NCBI RefSeq assembly: GCF_000504205.1
Contig: NZ_AZAJ01000001.1
Location: 842,879 to 906,878 of the forward strand
Length of the DNA stretch: 64,000 nt
DNA from: Methanolobus tindarius DSM 2278
Lineage (GTDB): Archaea > Halobacteriota > Methanosarcinia > Methanosarcinales > Methanosarcinaceae
Direction of reading: 5' to 3'
In this document: one piece after another, positions 7,584 through 15,515 of the stretch
How the letters are laid out: each line of letters opens with the position of its first letter
Numbering within the stretch: position 1 is the stretch's first letter
The notes under the pieces: model-generated
The model's input: only the letters and a program-made list of their open reading frames with translations
Databases searched by the model: none
What the model was told of the DNA's origin: nothing
Made by a program: the position numbers and the translations under genes

Positions 7584-7748
7584 TCAGAATCCCCCGGGGA
7601 AGATCTTTACTTTCCTGGTTACTGGCCGGACAGAGGCAACAGTGCGAGCCCAGGGAAAACGTGTGCGTGTCAGCCTTCGCCTTCCTGCATACTTGTGAGT
7701 TTGTTTGTCAGGCCTGACATGGTCCTGAACTATGTAAGGACTTGGCAT
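7584..7748 (-). CDS. 54-residue Arg-rich protein (short hidden gene)
   Basis: This short frame exactly fills the only apparent gap in the operon. ATG 7748 follows the upstream stop directly (TGAATG, with GGAGTG upstream), and its own TGA is directly followed by the ATG of the next gene. The product starts MPSPYIVQDH and contains RRRLTRTR, with nine Arg and four Lys against only two Asp. That composition suits a nucleic-acid-condensing or virion-internal protein, but no family is recognised. The precise fit at both ends is the main evidence that it is real. Confidence 0.7.
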   Translation of the reverse strand: MPSPYIVQDHVRPDKQTHKYAGRRRLTRTRFPWARTVASVRPVTRKVKIFPGGF

Positions 7749-8042
7749 TCAGATCACTCCAAGATTCTGCAGGAGACTGATCCCAGCGGACCAGAACACA
7801 GCACATGCAATAAAGAATACTACAACTATCAGGCATCCTGCGATAAAATCAGCTACATGATATTTCCAGTCTTTAACTGGCTGCAGCCATGTGACAAAGG
7901 CATAGCCATCCTCTGAGACTGTAATTTCCGCATTGTGCATGTAAAGCATACTCATCCCGGGAACAATGCAGACCTCATCTACATCAGTTTCAGGCTCTAT
8001 AATAGCTCTCTTTATCTCTGTCTTCAGGAAAGGTTTCTTCAA
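7749..8042 (-). CDS. C-terminally anchored membrane protein, TTG start
   Basis: A 97-residue protein: a soluble beta-rich domain (about 1-60), then a hydrophobic helix at about 64-90. The start is TTG 8042, preceded by the complete Shine-Dalgarno AGGAGGTGATC and abutting the upstream stop (TGATTG). No family recognised. Confidence 0.6.
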   Translation of the reverse strand: MKKPFLKTEIKRAIIEPETDVDEVCIVPGMSMLYMHNAEITVSEDGYAFVTWLQPVKDWKYHVADFIAGCLIVVVFFIACAVFWSAGISLLQNLGVI

Positions 8043-8423
8043 TCAGATCACCTCCTGAGCTTCTGGCTCTGTTTGTGGAGTGAATGCAGGAGAGGGAGTG
8101 GAGGCTGGCGGATGGTGTACGATGTGGCCATTCTCTCCTGCAGTTTCATCGTATAGGAGGGAAGGCAGGAGATCGGCTAAGGGGTTGGTTATGTCAGGGT
8201 TTTCTCCTGCCTCTTCATCATTTGTATGGACTTCTGTGAGCATTTCCAGTACAAGGTGGTATGCTGCTTTTTTAGCGATAAAATGGGAATTAATCTGAGT
8301 TTGAGAGTTTGGCCTGGCCAGTGAAACAATGGTTTTCAGCTCTTTGTTTGCACGCTGGTACTCTTCTATGACCATCTGTACAATCTCTTCCCTGGTGTAC
8401 TTGTAATCATTATCAGAGCTCAT
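8043..8423 (-). CDS. hypothetical helical protein with disordered acidic/proline tail
   Basis: A 126-residue protein starting at ATG 8423 (ATGA overlap). Residues 5-60 are helical, including EEIVQMVIEEYQRANKEL. From about 65 it becomes acidic, then Pro/Thr-rich (PPASTPSPAFTPQTEPEA), probably disordered. No family recognised. A longer frame extends upstream into the previous gene but is less plausible. Confidence 0.6.
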   Translation of the reverse strand: MSSDNDYKYTREEIVQMVIEEYQRANKELKTIVSLARPNSQTQINSHFIAKKAAYHLVLEMLTEVHTNDEEAGENPDITNPLADLLPSLLYDETAGENGHIVHHPPASTPSPAFTPQTEPEAQEVI

Positions 8424-8608
8424 TGCTGACCCTCCAGGAGAGTTATTGCACCGGAGCATTCTGCAGCACGGACTTCTGACTGTGCAATGTGGTCTTTGTA
8501 GGTGTCAGGTCCTAGCCTGTTGAAGTGGTCCTGTTTATCCGCTTCATTATCAATGGCCAGTTTGAGGACTTCCACAGCATACTGGTACTTGCTTCTTTCC
8601 TCGGTCAT
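8420..8608 (-). CDS. hypothetical small helical protein
   Basis: A 62-residue helical protein (MTEERSKYQYAVEVLKLAID...) of unknown family. ATG 8608 overlaps the upstream stop; its own stop overlaps the next ATG. Confidence 0.55.
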   Translation of the reverse strand: MTEERSKYQYAVEVLKLAIDNEADKQDHFNRLGPDTYKDHIAQSEVRAAECSGAITLLEGQQ

Positions 8609-8892
8609 GCCTGGACCTCCGGAGCATGATAACCTCTCCTGAAAACTATGTAAGCCGCAAACAAAAAGACGATTCCGCCAGCAAAGGCAATGTCTGATAC
8701 ATGAGGGAAATCGACATACGTTCCTGTGAAATGGATGATTGCATTTTCAATATCACGGCTTGCATGGTGATATGCCCAATAGAAAAAACTAGCTACGGAG
8801 CCCGAAACCAATTTATCCATCTTATCTTTAACTTCTGTACTCACTCCAGCTACAGGGCTAGAGCTTCCGCTATCTGTGTTAATGTTCTTCAT
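8605..8892 (-). CDS. first gene of the 18-gene operon, single-span membrane protein
   Basis: A 95-residue protein with a Ser-rich N-terminus, an amphipathic middle and one membrane helix near residues 68-85. ATG 8892 is preceded by GAAGGT. It is the promoter-proximal gene of the compact operon. Family not recognised. Confidence 0.6.
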   Translation of the reverse strand: MKNINTDSGSSSPVAGVSTEVKDKMDKLVSGSVASFFYWAYHHASRDIENAIIHFTGTYVDFPHVSDIAFAGGIVFLFAAYIVFRRGYHAPEVQA

Positions 8893-8965
8893 TCAGCTAA
8901 CCTTCTCAGGTATTTGGTATTTTGTCGGGTTCTGGTAAACTCAACAAATTCTCTATGATATACGG

Positions 8966-8976
8966 ATATATATACT
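8966..8976 (-). promoter_or_regulatory. TATA box of the 18-gene operon
   Basis: The minus strand reads AAGTATATATATCC about 80 bases before the first start codon, predicting a leader of roughly 50 bases. Confidence 0.5.
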
Positions 8977-9083
8977 TTACAGATTACTTAGAAAATTAAA
9001 AGATGTTCGGATAAGTACGAATTGTTTGCAGTAACATCAAGAAAAAGTACTATATAGATAAAAGACCTCTTATAATATGCCTC

Positions 9084-9222
9084 TTTGAACCGTACACCTG
9101 CTGGTAACAGGTTCAAAATGGACAAGGTTTTTTCAGCTAACCGCCTTGTCCCAAAGTACGATAATCAGAGACGGATGCAGGGATTCTGAGTGTCATTATA
9201 ATGATACTCAGAACACACATCC
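9084..9222. repeat. three consecutive palindromes
   Basis: First, TTTGAACC (9084-9091) with GGTTCAAA (9110-9117), plus an alternative inner pairing ACCTG/CAGGT. Second, GGACAAGG (9120-9127) with CCTTGTCC (9144-9151). Third, a 30-bp palindrome at 9184-9213 whose only mismatch would be a G-U pair in RNA, enclosed by GGATG (9173-9177) and CATCC (9218-9222). No gene covers this segment. It may be an origin, an end-processing or recombination site of the element, or a structured RNA. Confidence 0.5.
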
Positions 9223-9398
9223 CCATCGGAGCACCACTCTAATTTTTCTTTAATTAATAGTAAAGTGCATACATGCAGATGTTTTTAAGATTTTTATAGA
9301 ATACACAGTACATTTTTTGTAACTTCCATACAATTAATCACTAAAAAAGAGATTTAAAAGAAATAATCTTAATACTGAAATGTTATACATCAAGTATT

Positions 9399-10208
9399 AT
9401 GAATTTAATCAAATGGGCAAAAAACAAATGGGATAGTTTTCTGAAAAAAGAAATAAACAATCAATATATCCTGATAGGCCATTTGCTATCTACATTCATA
9501 AGCATAGGATTTGCAATTAATCAATATTTCCATGCTGCCTATTATAGCAGAGTAGGAACAGAAATTCAAACAGCATTTGATTTAATTTCCAAAAATCACC
9601 ACTATTCAATGATTCCTAATGAATCTGCGTGTTTTCTTGCATTCTTTATTTTAGCCATATACTTTGTTATTTTAGAGATTACCGTAAGAAGAGTTTTATC
9701 TTCTGATGCATTGAAATACTGGATACAAGCTACTTTTGTATCAGCCATTTTAATAATGCTCTCCCAGTTTGCCAGTAAAAGTTTGATTACTTTATGGCTC
9801 AACAGCGCCATTCTTCTAGTTGGATTTGGAGCTTTATTTGTTACAAATCAATATGGAAAAAACACACTTCATAACTCAATTGAGTTGAAACTGCTTTATG
9901 ATGAAGTCAAAGGATTTATTCACGTATCAACTTCCTTTTTTTCAGCTGTATTAATAAGTTCAGGATTTGCATTTGTTGCTTTCATTTATGGAACAAAATA
10001 CCCAAATGAAAAAGCAAATTGGTTTTTAATCATCTTTTATGCCTCTATGTTATTATACATATCAATTGGATTTTTAGTAGGTATAATTGGACAACTTTAC
10101 ATCCACCTGATTGAAATAAGACAAGAAATTGAAAATAGAGAGATAAAGAAAAAGCTTGAAGATTGTATTCATCCGATTCCCATATATGTGGAGAAATTCC
10201 TAGATTAG
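9399..10208 (+). CDS. multi-span membrane protein of unknown function
   Basis: A 269-residue integral membrane protein. Hydrophobic segments lie near residues 25-45, 75-95, 105-125, 130-148, 175-197 and 208-230, giving about six spans, followed by a charged helical C-terminal tail. I recognise no family. AT-rich codon use differs from the GC-richer element to its left. The ATG at 9399 lacks a strong Shine-Dalgarno, so a leaderless transcript is possible. Confidence 0.7.
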   Translation: MNLIKWAKNKWDSFLKKEINNQYILIGHLLSTFISIGFAINQYFHAAYYSRVGTEIQTAFDLISKNHHYSMIPNESACFLAFFILAIYFVILEITVRRVLSSDALKYWIQATFVSAILIMLSQFASKSLITLWLNSAILLVGFGALFVTNQYGKNTLHNSIELKLLYDEVKGFIHVSTSFFSAVLISSGFAFVAFIYGTKYPNEKANWFLIIFYASMLLYISIGFLVGIIGQLYIHLIEIRQEIENREIKKKLEDCIHPIPIYVEKFLD

Positions 10209-10432
10209 TTATCCAAGAATAGACTGGATATCTTCAAGATCTGCCTGAAATGATAATATATTGAGATAAATTTAAAGATATTACCTAGAAAAATGTATAA
10301 TTTGGAAGAAAAAATGTACAATTTATTGCTAGATTAGAGAAAGAAAGTTAAGAAATGTGACCCTTTTCCTGTTATGGATCCACATTATTTTCTAATATCA
10401 ATTTAAATGAATTACAGATAATTTTAATATCA

Positions 10433-11011
10433 ATGATGGTAAAAATGAATTCAATGGTAGACAGATTATCTAAAACCGATAGAGCAATAAATCATTATGA
10501 ATCAATTAGGATTTCAATCAGAGAAGAAATATTGTTTAGGATTGGACAAAGAGACAGCTTTTCAAATTATTTAGCAGTTTCATTAGGAACTATAGTGACT
10601 GCTGCTTTTTTGAGTAATAATATATTAGTATTATTAATTGCACCTTTTGCATCTATTTATTTTACTTCAATGATTATGCATAGTTATGAAATTCACGTCA
10701 AGATTATGACTTATTTACGAGACATAATAGAGCCTGAGCTTTCAAGATTATGTGAAACGCCTTGCGAACACGAATGGGAATATTTTTATACATCCAGATA
10801 TAAATCGGGCATAAGACGGCATTTTTATGTGTATTCGATGTATCTAATATGTCTGTTTGTGCCCATCATTGTATATCTTATTGAACCAAGTACATGGATT
10901 GCACCTCTTCTTTGTCTATTTATATCTTGGGGATTATGTTGTTGGATAAAAATACGTAATGATGAAGTGACTAAATCTTCTGAAAATAAAAATGAAGAAG
11001 ATAACAAGTAA
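10433..11011 (+). CDS. four-span membrane protein of unknown function
   Basis: A 192-residue protein with an N-terminal amphipathic helix, two adjacent spans (about 46-80), a polar central domain rich in charged and aromatic residues (about 85-128) and two more spans (about 130-175), ending in an acidic/Lys tail. The 2+2 span layout with a cytosolic domain resembles small effector or sensor membrane proteins, but no family can be named. Several closely spaced ATGs make the exact start uncertain. Confidence 0.7.
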   Translation: MMVKMNSMVDRLSKTDRAINHYESIRISIREEILFRIGQRDSFSNYLAVSLGTIVTAAFLSNNILVLLIAPFASIYFTSMIMHSYEIHVKIMTYLRDIIEPELSRLCETPCEHEWEYFYTSRYKSGIRRHFYVYSMYLICLFVPIIVYLIEPSTWIAPLLCLFISWGLCCWIKIRNDEVTKSSENKNEEDNK

Positions 11012-11163
11012 CGAATAAATCATAAAAAATTCATATCCTACTTTTCTCCAATAAAAAATCAGACATTTAAACTAAATTCAGTTTTATATAGAGAGAGTTT
11101 TATTGAAGACTGCATTATAGAAGTTCTGTGTAAACACCCCGCCTTCCCTACATATTGCTTCAC

Positions 11164-12714
11164 CTACCACCGGGAACCCTGATCTTCAATAGTAAATGTA
11201 AAAGTGCTTCCTTTTCCTTCTTCGCTTTCTACCCGGACAGATCCATTGTGCATTTCAACAAACCATTTTACAAGAGTGAGTCCAAGGCCGGTGCCGCTAT
11301 ATCTCCTCGTATTTGACGTATCTGCCTGGATGAAAGGGTCAAATATGTGTTTTAGCTTATTTTCAGGAATTCCAATTCCTGTATCGGATACAGAAACACG
11401 AAGTGAAGAATCTTTTTTTTCAGCAGCAACAATGACTTTCCCATAATCGGAAGTAAATTTTATTGCGTTACTCAGGAGATTGGACATAATTAGTTTAAAT
11501 TTCAGCCTGTCGGCATACATTTCATCAACCTTGATATCACAATCAAATCTAAGATCAATGTTTTTTTCAAACGCCATAGAAGAACTCACTGCAAAAACCT
11601 CATCCAGCACCTCCATAACAGAAAACTTCTCACATTCAAGTTCCATCCTGCACGTTTCCAGTTTAGATACATTGAGAATATCATTTATAATCTCAAGAAG
11701 ATGTTTTCCACTTTTTGCAATGTGGTTTACGTATCCAAGCTGGTTACTATTAAGATCTCCAGCTATTCCGGCACACAAAACATCAGAAAATCCGATAATA
11801 GCAGTAAGAGGAGTACGTAATTCATGACTCATATTATCAAGGAATTCTGACTTTGCCCTGCTAAGGGATTCTGCTTCTAATTTAGAATTCAACAATTGTT
11901 TTTCAGCTTGTTTACGTTCTGTAACATCCCTGAACACCAGAGTATACCCCATAGTTTCCCCACTCTCATTAATATTGGGAGAAACAGTACCCTCCAGATA
12001 AATAAAATCATCTTCATTTTTAGCGACCCGGGTCTCAAAAACATTGTGGGAATCAGACTTAATATTGGTCACATCAAAACTCATGGAATCCGGTAATTTT
12101 TCCCCAGGTTTTATCCCACAATCAATAACCTTTGAAATCTTACGATTACGGAAAGTTACGTAAAGCTCTGGATCAACAACAACTACACAATCACACATAT
12201 TTTCCAGGACAGTATTCAGGAAACTTGTGGTCTTTTCAAGTTCACTGTATTTATCCTCAAGCTTTCTGAAAACACGTTCACTGTATTGTTTATAATATTC
12301 CTCATCAGTGACAATTATTTTTTCTTTGGGTTTGATCAAACCAGCTTCATATTCATCCAGAACATTTTGTATTTCCTGTAACAATTCATTAGGTTCTGCA
12401 GGCTTAACAATAAAACGTGATGCACCAAGAGATTTTGCAAGCAGGTGGTCATTTTCGCTAACATAATGAGCAGTATAAAACACAAATGGGATATCTTTCG
12501 TTTCAGGATTATTCTTCACTTCCTTGATTAGTGTAAAGCCATCCATTTTTGGCATCATAATATCAGATATGATAAGACCTGACTTTGATTTCTTTAAAAA
12601 ATCCAGTGCCTCCTTACCATTGGTTACTTCAACTGCTTCATAATCATTCGATACCAGAATTTTGACAAGCAACTTCCTGGAATTAATATTATCATCCACT
12701 ACAAGCACTTTCAT
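11164..12714 (-). CDS. REC-PAS-histidine kinase hybrid
   Basis: A 516-residue cytosolic signalling kinase. An N-terminal receiver domain (1-125) has phosphoacceptor D51. A linker helix leads to a PAS domain (about 165-265), then a HisKA dimerisation domain with the phospho-histidine H297 in SHELRTPL, then a HATPase domain with N416 (N box), DTGIGIP (444-450) and GTGLGLT (474-480). It has no membrane segment, so it is probably controlled through its own receiver and PAS domain. It is the last gene of a three-gene operon and overlaps the CheY-like gene by ATGA. Confidence 0.93.
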   Translation of the reverse strand: MKVLVVDDNINSRKLLVKILVSNDYEAVEVTNGKEALDFLKKSKSGLIISDIMMPKMDGFTLIKEVKNNPETKDIPFVFYTAHYVSENDHLLAKSLGASRFIVKPAEPNELLQEIQNVLDEYEAGLIKPKEKIIVTDEEYYKQYSERVFRKLEDKYSELEKTTSFLNTVLENMCDCVVVVDPELYVTFRNRKISKVIDCGIKPGEKLPDSMSFDVTNIKSDSHNVFETRVAKNEDDFIYLEGTVSPNINESGETMGYTLVFRDVTERKQAEKQLLNSKLEAESLSRAKSEFLDNMSHELRTPLTAIIGFSDVLCAGIAGDLNSNQLGYVNHIAKSGKHLLEIINDILNVSKLETCRMELECEKFSVMEVLDEVFAVSSSMAFEKNIDLRFDCDIKVDEMYADRLKFKLIMSNLLSNAIKFTSDYGKVIVAAEKKDSSLRVSVSDTGIGIPENKLKHIFDPFIQADTSNTRRYSGTGLGLTLVKWFVEMHNGSVRVESEEGKGSTFTFTIEDQGSRW

Positions 12715-13085
12715 GATTGCATCCTTTCTATTATTTTTTCAATATCATTCATTATCGTCAGTGGGTTGATTGGTTTCTCAAAATAACCATTGCATCCTGC
12801 CTGTAGTATCTTTTCACGATCACCTGCCATGGCATACGACGTAATAGCAATGATGGGAATTTTTTCCAGTGATTCAATTCTGCGTATACGCCTGGTAGTT
12901 TCAAGTCCGTCTATATCAGGAAGCATAATATCCATCAAAATCATATCCGGCTTTTCAGTACCAGCTTTTTCAACTCCTTCCTCACCTGTCACAGCACCAA
13001 TTGTTTCGTAACCGTGCCTTTTTAACACCATGTTTATCAGTTTCATGTTGTTTGGATTATCTTCTACAACAAGAACTCTGTTCAT
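12711..13085 (-). CDS. single-domain response regulator (CheY-like)
   Basis: A 124-residue receiver with VVEDN at 6-10, phosphoacceptor D52 in MDIMLPD and the conserved lysine in FEKP. It has no output domain, so it likely shuttles phosphate between the two kinases that flank it in the operon or acts by protein contact. Both ends overlap neighbours by four bases. Confidence 0.93.
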   Translation of the reverse strand: MNRVLVVEDNPNNMKLINMVLKRHGYETIGAVTGEEGVEKAGTEKPDMILMDIMLPDIDGLETTRRIRRIESLEKIPIIAITSYAMAGDREKILQAGCNGYFEKPINPLTIMNDIEKIIERMQS

Positions 13086-15289
13086 ACCTGCTCCTCCTGC
13101 CTAATAGGAATGTGTAAAGTGAATGTGCTGCCTTCCCCGTATTTGCTGCTGACATCCAGAGTACCTTTAAGAACTTCACGTACAAGTTTATCTGTGAGGT
13201 ACAAACCAAGACCAGTGCCTGATGTTGAATCTGTAAGATGGGATTCAAGTCTGGTGAAAGCTTTAAAGAGTTTCTGAAGGTCTTCTTCTTTTATTCCGAT
13301 ACCCGTATCGCTAATATAAATATCAACAAAATTATCATCAGGTTTAACCTCAAGCTCAACAGTACCTTTTTCAGAATATTTCACCGCATTTGAAAGCAGG
13401 TTTATGATACACTGAAGCAGACGCCTACGGTCAGAATAGACAACAATATCAGGAACCTCAATTTTTAGCTCAAGGTCTTTCTCTTCTGCATCAGTTCTGA
13501 TAAGGGAGGTAGCCTCATCTATTACATCCCCAAGATTGAACTCTTCAGTGTAGACTTCAAGTTTTCCGGCCTCTATTTTTGAAATATCAATTACATCATT
13601 TATGAGAGATAGCAGGTGTTTTCCGGACGAAAGAACAATCTGAAGTTGTTCCTTTTGCTCAGAATTTAATTCCCCGGACCATCCTTCAAGGAGAACACTT
13701 GAAAATCCGATAATAGAATTAAGAGGCGTACGCAGCTCATGGGAAGTACTGGCGATAAACATCGATTTTAGCCTATCCAGCTCCTGCAAACGAATATTTG
13801 CCTTTTTAAGTTCCTCTGAAGTTTTATTTAGATCCTGTACAATGCTAACCAGTTCCTGCTGACTGGACTGAAGATCTGATGTACGTTCCTCCACTATTTT
13901 TTCAAGATGGTTCCTGTAATTCAGTAACTCTTCTTCTGCACGTTTGCGTTTTGTGACATTTCTGAAATATCCGATAACCCCGTCAATCTTATTGCCATTA
14001 TCATATCTTGGAACATAGGTTCCCTCAAAAAACTCTGTGTTCCCTTCTTTTGTAGTTAAAGAGGATTCAAAATGCTGCAATTTGCCTGTTTCCATCACTT
14101 CTTTTTTGATTATGGCAAGTTTGTCTGCTTCATCTTCAGGCAAAAAAGAATAATCTGTTTTTCCAAGCATTTCTTCTTCTGGCAGACCTAGTGGAGAATT
14201 TACCGCAAATAAATACTTTAGTTGTTTATCCTGCATCACAATATAATCAGGAGTATTTGAAGCAACGATCTTGAATCGGCTTTCACTTTCCCTCAGTTTT
14301 CCCTCGGTTTCCCTTTGCTTTTCAATCTCAGATTCAAGATGCAGGTTAGCTACCCTCAAGTCCTCTGTTTTCTTATTTACCTGCCACCTGAATGTAACAC
14401 TTAAAAGAAAAAGAGCTGCAATGAGAAATATACCAATACCAAATGCAGGAAGCACCCACTCTGGAATAACTTCCTGCTGATCATTTTCTGCTAAAAGATA
14501 GTAGTCAATTAAAGCATAATACTGCGAGTTTTTATCCTCCTTCATTTCATGGAGGGTTCTGTCAATACCTTCTATAAGAATAGGATTAATTGTAGCATTT
14601 TTATGGAATGCAAATCTTAGTTCAATTGGATTAAAAATAATATATGTCCGCTCAACATCAAATTTGTTTTTTTCACTCTCTGCAAAAAGCCTGTTCACAA
14701 CACCGGCATCAACTGATTTGGAATCAAGGGAAATAAACACATCTCTATATGAAGTAACCTCCACAAAAGTACAATTAATCTCAAAGCTTTCTGTAAGAGC
14801 TTTGATTCCCCGTTCACCTTCGGTGTGAATACTGCCATTCATTACAGCTACTTTTTTACCTTCAAGGTCAGTAAGACTGGCAATTGTACTATCATGAGTA
14901 GTATAAACAATACCCCAGTTATTGAACACCGTTTCATTATTGAAATCGTATAAATTTGCCCTGTTTTTGGAATAAGCGACATCCACCATGACATCAATAT
15001 CGCCGGATTCCAGCCGTTTAAGGCATGTGTTCCAGTCCCCGAAAACATACTCTACATTCCAGCTTTCATTCCGGGCAACCAGTTCTATTATTTCCGGAAA
15101 AAAACCTTTGTATTCTCCATTCTCATCTAAATAGACTTTAGGAGGATTATCATAAACACCTACCCTTATAGTCAAACCTTCATTTTCTGAAGAAGAAGCT
15201 ATTGAAGTCAAAAGAAGAATCAACAAAATAAAAACTGGAATTGACCTTAAAAGTGAGACTATCCGGTCTCCGGTTATATTGTTGATCAT
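13082..15289 (-). CDS. membrane histidine kinase with solute-binding sensor domain
   Basis: A 735-residue kinase. It has an N-terminal membrane helix (about 12-32), an extracellular family-3 solute-binding domain (about 38-270; GVYDNPPKVYLDENGEYKGF is typical), a second span (279-300), a coiled linker, a PAS domain (about 335-450), a HisKA domain with H517 in STSHELRTPL, and a HATPase domain with DTGIGI and GTGLGLYLTDK. It probably senses an extracellular amino acid or small polar compound. First gene of the three-gene operon; AGGGGA lies about 11 bases before ATG 15289. Confidence 0.93.
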   Translation of the reverse strand: MINNITGDRIVSLLRSIPVFILLILLLTSIASSSENEGLTIRVGVYDNPPKVYLDENGEYKGFFPEIIELVARNESWNVEYVFGDWNTCLKRLESGDIDVMVDVAYSKNRANLYDFNNETVFNNWGIVYTTHDSTIASLTDLEGKKVAVMNGSIHTEGERGIKALTESFEINCTFVEVTSYRDVFISLDSKSVDAGVVNRLFAESEKNKFDVERTYIIFNPIELRFAFHKNATINPILIEGIDRTLHEMKEDKNSQYYALIDYYLLAENDQQEVIPEWVLPAFGIGIFLIAALFLLSVTFRWQVNKKTEDLRVANLHLESEIEKQRETEGKLRESESRFKIVASNTPDYIVMQDKQLKYLFAVNSPLGLPEEEMLGKTDYSFLPEDEADKLAIIKKEVMETGKLQHFESSLTTKEGNTEFFEGTYVPRYDNGNKIDGVIGYFRNVTKRKRAEEELLNYRNHLEKIVEERTSDLQSSQQELVSIVQDLNKTSEELKKANIRLQELDRLKSMFIASTSHELRTPLNSIIGFSSVLLEGWSGELNSEQKEQLQIVLSSGKHLLSLINDVIDISKIEAGKLEVYTEEFNLGDVIDEATSLIRTDAEEKDLELKIEVPDIVVYSDRRRLLQCIINLLSNAVKYSEKGTVELEVKPDDNFVDIYISDTGIGIKEEDLQKLFKAFTRLESHLTDSTSGTGLGLYLTDKLVREVLKGTLDVSSKYGEGSTFTLHIPIRQEEQV

Positions 15290-15461
15290 CCCATAACACT
15301 TCCCCTGAGTGCGAAATAATATATTTTAAAGTATTTATTCAATAATTATTGAAAATATTACTTTAAATTATATATTCTTGAATTGAAGATGATGATTTAA
15401 ATAATTTAGTATTGCACTGAAAAATAAAAGAATATTTTGCAAAAAAGACATGAAAAGTAAT

Positions 15462-15483
15462 GCAGCCCCTGTCACAGGGCTGC
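15462..15483 (-). terminator. hairpin terminator after the chemoreceptor gene
   Basis: GCAGCCC (15462-15468) pairs with GGGCTGC (15477-15483). On the minus strand the hairpin is followed by T-rich sequence, at the 3' end of the chemoreceptor gene. Confidence 0.5.
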
Positions 15484-15515
15484 GATTTTCCAACCAGTTC
15501 TCAAATTCCACCGAA

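Larger units (their letters stand above)
8893..9398. other. intergenic region between element operon and orphan genes
   Basis: Contains the operon promoter (8966-8976), the three palindromes (9084-9222), and from about 9240 AT-rich DNA leading to the plus-strand gene at 9399. TTCAGCTAACC occurs here at 8892 and 9132 and also at 3368 in the iteron array, tying this stretch to the element. Confidence 0.5.

Noticed and set aside
1-9398. tRNA gene or att-type direct repeat at the element edge
   Set aside because: I searched by eye and saw no tRNA fold and no pair of long direct repeats at the borders; the left border is outside the window.
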